In this document: in pieces, positions 17,584 to 25,886 of the stretch
Layout of the letters: each line of letters begins with the position of its first letter
Numbering within the stretch: the first letter of the stretch is position 1
Origin: Herbinix sp.
Lineage (GTDB): Bacteria; Bacillota; Clostridia; Lachnospirales; Lachnospiraceae
NCBI GenBank assembly: GCA_029238935.1
Contig: JAQZBN010000007.1
Span: 44,245 to 108,244 of the forward strand
Reading direction: 5' to 3'
Length of the DNA: 64,000 nt
The notes under the pieces: generated by a model
Databases searched by the model: none
What the model was told of the DNA's origin: nothing
The model's input: only the letters and a program-made list of their open reading frames with translations
Position numbers and translations under genes: made by a program

Positions 17584-17650
17584 GCAAGAAGGTACCTGTT
17601 GCTGAAGCTCAGCCCGGCTGCACGATATCATTTCTCGTCGCCTGATCAGA
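17571..17650 (-). promoter_or_regulatory. NiCo (czcD-type) riboswitch aptamer
   Basis: The minus strand reads CTGATCAGGC (5' side), ACGA...TCGT, TGCAGCCGGGCTG, CAGCAACAGG and CCTGTGGGACAGT. These are the conserved blocks of the NiCo riboswitch class: CAGGC, GCAGCCGGGCUG, GCAACAG and UGUGGGACAGU in the same order and spacing. Four helices fit: P1 CTG/CAG, P2 ACGA/TCGT, P3 GCTGA/TCAGC and P4 ACAGGTA/TGCCTGT with one G-U. This class binds Ni2+ and Co2+ cooperatively and turns on metal efflux genes. It is placed 80 bases before the start codon of a P-type ATPase, as expected. Identification is by recall of the consensus, not a covariance search. Confidence 0.85.
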
Positions 17651-17985
17651 TTGTACTGTTGACTGGCGTTTGTACGCCTATGCAGTGCAAAGTGATTCCT
17701 ATACTTTAGCATATGTGAGAGATAACATACGGTTACAATCGATCTGCTCTTTCTACCTCGAATCTTTGTTTTGGTTGACATGACAACCACGTACAGTTAA
17801 CATAGAGAAAAAATCATGTTTCTAGTATAAATGATAATTTTTGCAATTGAGTTAATTAGCTTATGTATTTTACCGTAGATCCTATTTTCTTATTCAGACA
17901 TAAAATTTTATTATGATATTGAAATTGCGTTGGCATACTACACATCATAGATAGTTATCATTATCCTAAGAGAAAGGGGAAAATT
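17651..17985. other. Intergenic region between riboswitch and HAD gene
   Basis: No gene is supported here; the open frame crossing 17533-17790 overlaps the riboswitch and is not coding. The region must hold the promoters for the riboswitch transcript (minus) and the HAD gene (plus), but neither is close to consensus. The only clear structure is the dyad GGTTG...CAACC at 17773-17788. Confidence 0.5.
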
Positions 17986-18804
17986 ATGAGTTATGAATTA
18001 TTATTTTTAGATGTAGATGGAACCTTAAAGCAGGAACCCGAAGGGATTTCTGATGTAAATAAAGAAGCTATCCTAAAAGCTTGTCGTGCAGGAAAAATTA
18101 TTTCAGTTGCCTCCGGTAGAAACCGAGATTTGATTATGAATACGGTAAAGGAATTAAGATTAAATGAATTTGGTGATACCTATACAGTTGCCTTAAATGG
18201 AGCGCATATCATTGAGAATAAAACTGGACGTACGCTTCATACAGTCCCCATATCAATGGAGCTTGTCACCTTTTTATTTCAAAAAGCCTACGAACATAAG
18301 GTAAGCTGTCATGTATATACCGAAAATTATATTTATTTTAATTATCATGATATCCAATTCGAATGGTATAAAAAAAATGGGGGTTATTGCGAATTAGTAA
18401 ATATGGGAAATCTTGATCTTGGTATTAAAGAGGTTCCTCTTAAGTTCTATTTCTACAGTAAGAATACCAAGCGGTTACTACGTATCTTTCAAGAATCAGC
18501 GGATATAGTAAATGGAAGCTTAAACGGAGAGTTCTCCAGTAAATACAGCCTAGAATATACCTCAATCCATGCCAGTAAAGGCTTAGGAATGGAATATGTT
18601 TGCAACCTGTTTCAAATGAATACCTCTAGAGCGATAGCTGCAGGGGATGGTGAAAACGATATTTCTATGATAAAGATGGCAGGTCTTGGGATTGCTATGA
18701 AAAATGCGCTTGATACCGTAAAAGCAGAAGCCGATACGGTTACCAAACGCACTTGTATGGAAAACGGTGTTGCTGAAATTATTCTTGAACATCTTCTAGT
18801 ATAG
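17986..18804 (+). CDS. Cof-type HAD hydrolase
   Basis: A 272-residue HAD superfamily phosphatase of the Cof/YidA (IIB cap) type; members dephosphorylate sugar phosphates, FMN or other small phosphates. Motif I is FLDVDGTL with nucleophile Asp8, motif II VASGR, and motif IV AAGDGENDISMIKMAG near 224. The cap domain lies between. It starts at an ATG with AAGGGG upstream. Its last 26 bases overlap the end of the convergent EamA gene, so the two share no terminator. Confidence 0.92.
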   Translation: MSYELLFLDVDGTLKQEPEGISDVNKEAILKACRAGKIISVASGRNRDLIMNTVKELRLNEFGDTYTVALNGAHIIENKTGRTLHTVPISMELVTFLFQKAYEHKVSCHVYTENYIYFNYHDIQFEWYKKNGGYCELVNMGNLDLGIKEVPLKFYFYSKNTKRLLRIFQESADIVNGSLNGEFSSKYSLEYTSIHASKGLGMEYVCNLFQMNTSRAIAAGDGENDISMIKMAGLGIAMKNALDTVKAEADTVTKRTCMENGVAEIILEHLLV

Positions 18805-19693
18805 TGACCACCGGATTTGCATTCTTCCTTAAGAAACTTAATTTCGTTTCCGATATTAGAATAGCGACAAAAATAAGAACAAAACCTACAAATAATCTGG
18901 GAGTAATGATTTCCCCATAAAAAACAACAGAGAACATAACCCCGAACACGGATTCCAGGCTTAAGATGATTGCTGCCGAGGAGGGGTTCGTATATTTTTG
19001 TCCGATATTTTGTAATAGTAATGCTACAGCAGTTGCCAAAACAGATAGATATAAAATACCGGTTAATGTAGGCACATCCCATCCGGTCGGAGCATTTTCA
19101 AATAACAAGGTGACAATCCAGGATATCATTGCTGTAACTCCAAATTGAAGTATGGTAAAAAGAACCGGATCTTTATCCTTGGTAAATTTAGCAACTGCTA
19201 CTAAATGTGCAGCATAAGCAACACCACCTGCCAAGGTAAACGCATCACCCGTACCTACTCTAAAGTCTCCGTTGAGAGAAACCAGACCAATTCCTGTGAT
19301 ACATACAATCGCAGCTAGAAAATTGTAAACATCAGGTCTATGTTTATTTACAATCCAATAAAAAAAGGGAACAATTACGCAATATACTGCAGTTAGGAAA
19401 GCGTTTTTTCCTGGTGTAGTGTCCGTAATACCGATAGTCTGAAGACTATAACCTAAGAACAATAATACTCCAAGCAAAGCACCTTTTTTAAAATATTCTT
19501 TGTTCAAATTCTTTAATCTCTTACGAAAAACGATACTTAACAGCAGACAGCCGATGGTAAACCTTATCCCAAGCAAAAAGTGGGGCCCCATAAAATCCAT
19601 GGAACTCTTAACCATGAGAAAGGAACTGCCCCAGATCAAAGTAGCTCCAAACAATGCTAATTTTGCACTGACATTTTTATTGATACCCTTCAT
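18779..19693 (-). CDS. DMT/EamA family transporter
   Basis: A 304-residue drug/metabolite transporter with ten predicted membrane helices arranged as two EamA repeats (first opening LALFGATLIWGSSFLMVKSS; second opening GDAFTLAGGVAYAAHLVAVA). Members export amino acids, drugs or metabolites; the substrate cannot be told. The second repeat ends with the typical ILSLESVFGVMFSVVFYGE. The start at 19693 has a GAGG site. It is separated from peroxiredoxin upstream by a strong terminator and overlaps the HAD gene at the 3' ends. Confidence 0.9.
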   Translation of the reverse strand: MKGINKNVSAKLALFGATLIWGSSFLMVKSSMDFMGPHFLLGIRFTIGCLLLSIVFRKRLKNLNKEYFKKGALLGVLLFLGYSLQTIGITDTTPGKNAFLTAVYCVIVPFFYWIVNKHRPDVYNFLAAIVCITGIGLVSLNGDFRVGTGDAFTLAGGVAYAAHLVAVAKFTKDKDPVLFTILQFGVTAMISWIVTLLFENAPTGWDVPTLTGILYLSVLATAVALLLQNIGQKYTNPSSAAIILSLESVFGVMFSVVFYGEIITPRLFVGFVLIFVAILISETKLSFLRKNANPVVTILEDVQE

Positions 19694-19780
19694 TTTAAAA
19701 CCTCATTTTTCGTAATATTATTTATGTCATCATTTCACGCACAACTGTCATTATAGTCAGTTAAATATTTGATGTCAAGA

Positions 19781-19836
19781 AAGAAAAATAGCTTGAACAA
19801 CCCACAAAACTTTTGTTTTCGTGATTGTTCAAGCTA
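19781..19836 (-). terminator. Terminator of the peroxiredoxin gene
   Basis: A 12-base perfect stem (19789-19800 with 19825-19836), with an inner AAAAC/GTTTT stem in the 24-base loop, is followed on the minus strand by ATTTTTCTTTC. Confidence 0.85.
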
Positions 19837-19850
19837 TAACTTTCCATACC

Positions 19851-20606
19851 CTATCTTCTATTATTCATTCTAGGTCTTGGTTGATATGGTTGAAAAGGTG
19901 GTTCTTTGGGTTGTTCATAAACAGGTGGCGTGACACAATTGGATTGCTCAAAGCATAAGAACCAATCTAAGCAGTACATATTCTCATTTACCCGTTCCAG
20001 TCTTGTCTTTGCGGCTCCACAGGAACCCGGTGCCGGTAATATAACATCATCTCCAGGTACCCAGTTGGCCGGAGTTGCAACATGATCGCAATCCGCTTTT
20101 TGCAACGCAATTACCATACGTTTGATCTCTTCCATATTCCTTCCGGTGGTCAAAGGATAATACAGAATTGCACGGATCTTTCCATCCGGATCAATAATAA
20201 AAACTGCACGAACTGTTTGTGTATTGGAAGCATTCGGATGCACCATTCCGTATTTTTTCGCAATCTCCATCCGAATATCTTCAATTAATGGAAAGGTTAT
20301 TTCCATATGCTTCATATCCTTCCAGGATAGTTCCTGAATTTTACGAAGCCATGCTATGTGGGAATAAATCGAATCAATGGACAATCCAATAAGTTCTGTA
20401 TTCAGTACTTTAAAATCATTCATCATAGAGGCAAAGGTCATAAATTCCGTGGTACAAACCGGTGTAAAATCTGCCGGATGGGAAAATAAGATAACCCACT
20501 TGCCGCAATAGTCTTCCGGAAAATTAATCTCTCCTTGTGTAGTTACCGCATGAAACGATGGTGCTTTGTCTCCAATCAAGGGCATAGGATTTACACAGTT
20601 ATCCAT
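19851..20606 (-). CDS. Peroxiredoxin (Prx6/archaeal-type) with proline-rich tail
   Basis: A thiol peroxidase that reduces H2O2 and organic peroxides, useful to an anaerobe under oxygen stress. Peroxidatic Cys51 lies in HPADFTPVCTTEF. The C-terminal region has further cysteines at 196, 212, 218 and 224 (ENMYCLDWFLCFE), as in the Prx6-like enzymes of archaea and anaerobes that use a C-terminal resolving cysteine. The 251-residue chain is longer than the usual 215-235: it ends in a tail of about 25 residues rich in proline and glutamine (PPFQPYQPRPRMNNRR), unlike typical members. GGGGG precedes the ATG. The gene stands alone. Confidence 0.92.
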   Translation of the reverse strand: MDNCVNPMPLIGDKAPSFHAVTTQGEINFPEDYCGKWVILFSHPADFTPVCTTEFMTFASMMNDFKVLNTELIGLSIDSIYSHIAWLRKIQELSWKDMKHMEITFPLIEDIRMEIAKKYGMVHPNASNTQTVRAVFIIDPDGKIRAILYYPLTTGRNMEEIKRMVIALQKADCDHVATPANWVPGDDVILPAPGSCGAAKTRLERVNENMYCLDWFLCFEQSNCVTPPVYEQPKEPPFQPYQPRPRMNNRR

Positions 20607-20716
20607 AATAATCCCCCTTTTACTCTTCTATAAAAGATATGATGATTCAGAGCACAATGCTACCGAATGCGGTATAAAATATATAAAGGTTTTACCAATT
20701 TAATATATTTAATAGA

Positions 20717-21430
20717 TTAGTTATCCTCTAAGACTTCTCCATCGGTTCCAATTGTGATCACTCTCCATGGTATCATCTTGCCGCTTTGGGTGAGAGCTGT
20801 CTTCACAGCATGAACGATTCCTCCACAGCAAGGTACTTCCATTCGAATTACGGTAACACTTTTTATATTATTATGACTTAATATCTGTGTTAATTTAACA
20901 GAATAATCAACGTCATCTAATTTAGGACAACCAATCAATGTTATCTTATTTTTCATAAACTGATGGAAATCACCATAGGCATAAGCGGTACAATCAGCAG
21001 CAATTAATAAATTAGCATCTGTAAAATATGGTGCATTCGGTGGTACTAATTGAATTTGAACCGGCCATTGGTTTAACATGGAAGGTCTACCAGTAACAAC
21101 GGGTTCCTCCATCTTCTTCTCTGACTTTTGCATACTTCTAGCCTGAGAACCTGGACAACCACCGGAAAAAGCCTGTTTCTTCATCGCTTCCTTTATCATC
21201 ATATTGCGTTTTACTTCTTCTTCATTATATTCTAGGGCTTCTCTTTCTTCAAAAGTAATTGCATTGGTAGGACATACCGGTAGACAATTACCAAGACCAT
21301 CACAATAATCATCCCTTAATAATTTTGCTTTTCCATCAATCAGACCGATTGCTGCTTCGTGGCATGCATTGACACATAAGCCACATCCATTACATAACTC
21401 TTCATTTATTTTGATTATTTTTCGTATCAT
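20717..21430 (-). CDS. Ferredoxin-like Fe-S protein with cysteine-rich C-terminal domain
   Basis: A 237-residue protein of an anaerobe-specific kind. The N-terminus holds two 4Fe-4S ferredoxin motifs: CNGCGLCVNAC near 13 and CDGLGNCLPVCP near 43 (the first two Cys of the second are separated by four residues, unlike the canonical two). A linker has GGCPGSQAR near 92. The C-terminal part, about 135-237, has conserved-looking cysteines IAADCTAYA, LIGCPKLDD and VPCCGGIVHA. Likely an electron-transfer protein; the partner is unknown. I start at the ATG at 21430, 7 bases after GGAGG; the ATG two codons upstream is too close. It is monocistronic. Confidence 0.75.
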   Translation of the reverse strand: MIRKIIKINEELCNGCGLCVNACHEAAIGLIDGKAKLLRDDYCDGLGNCLPVCPTNAITFEEREALEYNEEEVKRNMMIKEAMKKQAFSGGCPGSQARSMQKSEKKMEEPVVTGRPSMLNQWPVQIQLVPPNAPYFTDANLLIAADCTAYAYGDFHQFMKNKITLIGCPKLDDVDYSVKLTQILSHNNIKSVTVIRMEVPCCGGIVHAVKTALTQSGKMIPWRVITIGTDGEVLEDN

Positions 21431-21473
21431 AATCATACCTCCTCTTTTCTTGAGACTATCTTATCATAAACAG

Positions 21474-21511
21474 AAAAAGAAATATGTAGCCAAAGCTACA
21501 TATTTCTTTTT
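21474..21511. terminator. Terminator after tdk
   Basis: A 17-base perfect stem (21474-21490 with 21495-21511) with a four-base loop; A/T-rich ends give T-runs in both directions. It closes the bmpA-nup-tdk operon. Confidence 0.85.
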
Positions 21512-21618
21512 GCTTACACTATTTCATATATAAAGCTTATTTATTCTATTACTGTTTTAAAACAACTTATTCTAGTTCATTTATCACTTTGTTCAGCTGC
21601 TTAAATGATACGATACTT

Positions 21619-22188
21619 TTATTTCTTCTGTTTCTCCATATAACATTGATAACACATTGCAGTATATCGATCATTTCCTCCAATCAGAATTTGATCTCCT
21701 TCCGTAATGATGTTTCCCTGTTCATCCATTCGGACATTAACAGTAGCTTTTCTTCCGCAGGAGCAAATAGTTTTTATTTCTGAGATAGATTCAGCAATCT
21801 CAAGTAATCTTTTACTGCCCGGAAAGACTCTGGTACGAAAATCCGTTCTGAGACCAAAACATAGAACCGGAATACTATAATCCATTACAATCTTAGCTAA
21901 TTGATCTACCTGATGCTCTGATAGAAACTGACTCTCATCTACGATTATAACATCCATATGCTCCATGGTCTGATAAGTTTGATATACATCTTCCCCATGA
22001 GGAAGTACATACGCAGGAGAACAGAGTCCAATTCGTGACATGACAATGGCATCCCCATCTCTGGTATCAATCTGAGGTTTAATAAGCCATACTTTCATAC
22101 CACGTTCTTCATAATTAAATTTTGTTATTAGAGCCTGGGCTGTTTTTGAACTCCCCATGACTCCATATTTAAAATATAATTTAGCCAT
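21619..22188 (-). CDS. tdk: Thymidine kinase
   Basis: Salvage enzyme that phosphorylates thymidine with ATP. A type II (zinc) kinase of 189 residues: P-loop region YGVMGSSKTAQAL, Walker B DVIIVDESQFL near 77, and a zinc site with CSCGRKA near 145 and CYQCY near the C-terminus. The start codon overlaps the stop of the upstream permease gene (TAATG), so the two are translationally coupled. That places thymidine phosphorylation directly with nucleoside import. Confidence 0.95.
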   Translation of the reverse strand: MAKLYFKYGVMGSSKTAQALITKFNYEERGMKVWLIKPQIDTRDGDAIVMSRIGLCSPAYVLPHGEDVYQTYQTMEHMDVIIVDESQFLSEHQVDQLAKIVMDYSIPVLCFGLRTDFRTRVFPGSKRLLEIAESISEIKTICSCGRKATVNVRMDEQGNIITEGDQILIGGNDRYTAMCYQCYMEKQKK

Positions 22189-23141
22189 TATCTCATTCCC
22201 TTGTCATATGGTATACCTGATGCTTTCGGAGCTTGGGATTTTTTAGAAGTAAATGCCAAAACTACCAAAGTAGCAATATAAGGTGTCATTTTGTATAACG
22301 TATTTGGAATCCCCAAATCGTTTAATAACGGGATACCGGAATAGGATGCTGCAATCGTCTTCATGAAACCAAAGAAAAGAGCTGCGTACAGAATTCTGGT
22401 TGGTTTCCATTGGCCAAAGATTAATACCGCTAAAGCAAGAAAACCATATCCTGCAACAGTAGCATTAAAATTCGTAGAGGTAGGAACAACAAATACCAGT
22501 CCGCCGATACCGCCTAAAATACCAGATATCATAACACCACTATAACGCACTCGATATACATTAATACCAAGAGAATCCGCTGCCTGTGGGTGTTCACCGC
22601 AGGATCTGAGTCTTAATCCGAATCGGGTTTTATATAATACAATCGATGATACAACCAGAATAAGAATACCCAGATACGTCGTAATATAAGTATTTTGGAA
22701 TAGTAAATTACCGATAACCGGGATATCACCTAATAACGGAACCTTACGAATTAAGAAGGTATTCGTAAATCCAATCTGCTGAACACCGTTTAACATTCTG
22801 GCAATAAAGATAGCAAATGCTGGAGCAAACATATTGAGTGCAGTACCACTGATAACCTGATCAGCCTTCATATTAATGGATGCATACGCATGTAATAAGG
22901 AAAATAACATACCTGCAATACCTGCAATTAAGATCGCTATGATCAAAAGTCCTTGTCCACTCATGACATCCTGAAAGGTATTAATAAATAAGATGCTGGC
23001 AAACGCTCCAATGGTCATGATACCTTCCAATGCGATATTAACAACACCGCTTCGTTCGGAAAACATTCCACCCAATGCTACAATGAGAAGAGGGATCATA
23101 AAAAACATGGTCTGCTGAAAGATAAAATATACGGTTTGCAT
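22188..23141 (-). CDS. Nucleoside ABC transporter permease (NupQ-type)
   Basis: A 317-residue BPD_transp_2 (LivH-like) membrane permease with about nine helices; GGMFSERSGVVNIALEGIM near 24 is the family signature, and GEHPQAADSLGINVYRVRY near 181 is the cytoplasmic coupling loop. In Bacillus subtilis NupP and NupQ are the paired permeases of the guanosine importer; basic membrane protein-type systems take up nucleosides. Two bases separate it from the preceding permease gene. It is the second permease in the operon. Confidence 0.9.
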   Translation of the reverse strand: MQTVYFIFQQTMFFMIPLLIVALGGMFSERSGVVNIALEGIMTIGAFASILFINTFQDVMSGQGLLIIAILIAGIAGMLFSLLHAYASINMKADQVISGTALNMFAPAFAIFIARMLNGVQQIGFTNTFLIRKVPLLGDIPVIGNLLFQNTYITTYLGILILVVSSIVLYKTRFGLRLRSCGEHPQAADSLGINVYRVRYSGVMISGILGGIGGLVFVVPTSTNFNATVAGYGFLALAVLIFGQWKPTRILYAALFFGFMKTIAASYSGIPLLNDLGIPNTLYKMTPYIATLVVLAFTSKKSQAPKASGIPYDKGMR

Positions 23142-23143
23142 GA

Positions 23144-24223
23144 TTATTTTCCTCCCTTCTTATTTTTTCGCTGATGAGCAAAAAACGACTGAATGATTAA
23201 AGCGAAGGCACTAAAATAAATAATTACTGAAATAATGATGTCAATAATCTCAGGAGCGAAATCGTAAAGTTGCAGATAGAAGCCACCTTCGGTAATATAA
23301 GCAATGAAGATACCCGCAAACAGGATCCCAATTGGATTGGACAATCCTAATAAAGCAACTGAAATACCAGTAAATCCTTCTCCAGCAAGTACATCGATTA
23401 CTTCAATGTGCTTACCGGTACCAGCAAGGTAAAGAAGACCTCCACCTAGTCCGGATAACGCACCGGCAATTAACATGGATAATATAATGCTTCTCTTTTC
23501 ATTGATTCCTGCATATCTACTGGCATCCCTGTTAAACCCAACCGCTTTTAATTCAAAGCCAAAGGCTGTCTTATTTAGTATTACATAAATGATTACTACA
23601 GCTAAAATTGCTATGATAATTCCGCCATTTACCGTAGAACCATTAAAAATCTTATTAAGTCCCATCTTTGGTAGCTGAGCATCATTTAATACTGAGAATG
23701 ATTGATTCTTATTCTGATCAAATAACACCGGATTAGTTGCAACCAGATTATTTACCAGATACATTCCTATATAATTCATCATAATTGATGATATAACTTC
23801 ATTTACATTTGCAAAAGCTTTTAAAATTCCTGGAACTAAAGCCCAGAGAGCTCCTGCAATAACAGATGCCAATAGGGCGAAGATCCAGTGAAAGTTCCCC
23901 ATGTTCTGGAATGTTAATCCTACATAAATGGAAGCATAAGCTCCCAAGATAAACTGACCAGATGATCCAATATTAAATAATCCTGTTTTAAAAGCGAAAC
24001 CTACAGATAAACCGGTTAAAATTATGGGGGTTGCAAAATATAATACCTGTCCGATCCCTTTAAGACCACGGGATAAAGCACCGGTAATAATGGTAGAGAA
24101 TCCGGCTGCAGCTTGGGAAGGATTACTGATTAATAATACAATAAATCCAAAGATTAAGCCTACAACAATCGCAAATACAGAGGATAATACTCCGACATTT
24201 TTGAATGGGTTTAAGTTTTTCAC
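23144..24223 (-). CDS. Nucleoside ABC transporter permease (NupP-type)
   Basis: A 359-residue BPD_transp_2 permease with about nine to ten helices; VGFAFKTGLFNIGSSGQF near 75 and AVGFNRDASRYAGINEKRS near 228 match NupP/YufP. It starts with GTG at 24223, sharing one base with the stop codon of the ATPase gene (TAGTG), so translation is coupled. It pairs with the next permease. Confidence 0.9.
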   Translation of the reverse strand: MKNLNPFKNVGVLSSVFAIVVGLIFGFIVLLISNPSQAAAGFSTIITGALSRGLKGIGQVLYFATPIILTGLSVGFAFKTGLFNIGSSGQFILGAYASIYVGLTFQNMGNFHWIFALLASVIAGALWALVPGILKAFANVNEVISSIMMNYIGMYLVNNLVATNPVLFDQNKNQSFSVLNDAQLPKMGLNKIFNGSTVNGGIIIAILAVVIIYVILNKTAFGFELKAVGFNRDASRYAGINEKRSIILSMLIAGALSGLGGGLLYLAGTGKHIEVIDVLAGEGFTGISVALLGLSNPIGILFAGIFIAYITEGGFYLQLYDFAPEIIDIIISVIIYFSAFALIIQSFFAHQRKNKKGGK

Positions 24224-25764
24224 TACGCTTTTAATGATGGATCCCTCCTTTTCGAACCGGACATGTATAGACCCAGATCTCTCATTGTTACATCCTTTGC
24301 ATTCAAGTCTGCTACAATCTCTCCTTCATAAATAACCAGGATACGATCACTGAGATTCATAACTTCCTCCAGTTCCAACGAAACAAGTAAAACGGCATTT
24401 CCCTTATCTCGCTCCTTCACCAGTTGCTTATGAATCATTTCAATCGCACCAACATCAAGTCCACGAGTCGGTTGAACTGCGATTAATACGTCCGGAGTTC
24501 TTGAAACCTCTCTTGCAATGATTGCTTTTTGCTGATTTCCACCGGACATACTCCGGGTCCTAGTAAGAGCACCCTGGCTGCTGCGGATATCATATTCCTT
24601 AATTAATTTATCTGCATAAGTATTAACTTCATTCTTTTTTAAGAAACCAGCCTTCTGGAAGGTTTTTGTGGAATATTCCTGTAGTATTAAATTCTCACTT
24701 AAGGAATAATCCAACACAAGTCCATATCTGTGACGATCCTCCGGAATATGAGAAAGACCGTGTAAATTACGATAACGTATGGAGCGTTTGGTGATATCCT
24801 CTCCATTCATATGAACACTACCGGACTCTAATTGTAATAAACCAGTGATCGCTTGTACTAATTCGGATTGACCATTGCCATCAATACCAGCAATACATAC
24901 GATCTCTCCTCGTCTAACTTCAAAACTGACATTGTCAATGACATTTTTTTGATTTCCTTGTCGTTTTGATTTTACGATCAGGTTTTTTACATGAAGAACT
25001 GTATCTTTTGGTTTTGCTTCTGCTTTTTCTATTGATAAATTTACCTTACGCCCAACCATCATCTCCGACATCGTCTCTACATCCGTAGGTGCCACATCTA
25101 CCACCCCGATTAATTTACCACGACGCAGAACGGTACAGCGATCGGCAACTGCTTTTATCTCATTTAACTTATGAGTAATAAATACAATTGATTTACCCTC
25201 TTTGACTAATCCACGCATAACATTCATCAAATCATCGATTTCCTGAGGGGTAAGTACAGCGGTAGGTTCGTCCAAAATAAGAATTTCATTATTGCGATAT
25301 AACATTTTTAGTATTTCTACTCTCTGCTGCATTCCGACAGAAATATCTGAAATAAATGCATCAGGATCTACTTTCAGATTATAACGATCACTTAGTTCAA
25401 TTACTTTTTTTCTTGCTTCATCCATCTTCAGGAAGCCATTTTTAACAGTCTCGACTCCTAGGATGATATTCTGAAGAACTGTAAAATTATGCACCAATTT
25501 GAAGTGCTGATGCACCATACCAATTCCATAAGCATTGGCATCCAGAGGACTCTTAATATTTGCCTGCTGTCCTTTTATTTTAATAATACCTTTTTCCGGT
25601 TGATACAAACCAAATAGAACACTCATCAGAGTGGACTTTCCAGCACCGTTTTCACCAAGCAACGCGTGGATTTCACCCTTTTTTACTTGAAGCGTAACAT
25701 CATCATTGGCAATGATACCGGGAAACTCTTTCGTTATTCCGAGCATTTCAATAATATAGTCCAC
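24223..25764 (-). CDS. Nucleoside ABC transporter ATP-binding protein (NupO-type)
   Basis: A double ABC ATPase of 513 residues, like the RbsA/NupO family. First half: Walker A GENGAGKST, signature VGMQQRVEI, Walker B EILILDEPTAVLTPQE. Second half: degenerate Walker A AGIDGNGQSE, signature MSGGNQQKAI, and DVLIAVQPTRGLDVG, as usual in this family. I start it at GTG 25764 (GGAGG 6 bases upstream): the open frame extends 21 codons further but has no ribosome site and falls outside the family start VDYIIEMLGITKEFPG. Confidence 0.92.
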   Translation of the reverse strand: MDYIIEMLGITKEFPGIIANDDVTLQVKKGEIHALLGENGAGKSTLMSVLFGLYQPEKGIIKIKGQQANIKSPLDANAYGIGMVHQHFKLVHNFTVLQNIILGVETVKNGFLKMDEARKKVIELSDRYNLKVDPDAFISDISVGMQQRVEILKMLYRNNEILILDEPTAVLTPQEIDDLMNVMRGLVKEGKSIVFITHKLNEIKAVADRCTVLRRGKLIGVVDVAPTDVETMSEMMVGRKVNLSIEKAEAKPKDTVLHVKNLIVKSKRQGNQKNVIDNVSFEVRRGEIVCIAGIDGNGQSELVQAITGLLQLESGSVHMNGEDITKRSIRYRNLHGLSHIPEDRHRYGLVLDYSLSENLILQEYSTKTFQKAGFLKKNEVNTYADKLIKEYDIRSSQGALTRTRSMSGGNQQKAIIAREVSRTPDVLIAVQPTRGLDVGAIEMIHKQLVKERDKGNAVLLVSLELEEVMNLSDRILVIYEGEIVADLNAKDVTMRDLGLYMSGSKRRDPSLKA

Positions 25765-25840
25765 AATCGTCCTCCTTACTATATTGATTTCATTTGATAG
25801 TACTAGCTTTTCCATCTTTTGTATCATTATGACTTAACAT

Positions 25841-25870
25841 AACAAAAAGGTGCCGGAGCACCTTTTTGTT
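25841..25870 (-). terminator. Terminator between bmpA and the nup genes
   Basis: A 13-base perfect stem AACAAAAAGGTGC (25841-25853 with 25858-25870) followed on the minus strand by T's. It would stop part of the transcripts after bmpA, giving more binding protein than transporter. Confidence 0.85.
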
Positions 25871-25886
25871 TAAATCGGGTTAAATA

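Noticed and set aside
17533..17790. Minus-strand open frame of 85 codons before the P-type ATPase
   Set aside because: It spans the riboswitch and terminator, has no convincing ribosome site, and its composition (many Arg, Ser, Gln) does not resemble a protein.
18612..19082. Minus-strand frame of 156 codons overlapping HAD and EamA genes
   Set aside because: Both overlapping genes have clear family motifs in other frames; this one has none and reads as a shadow.
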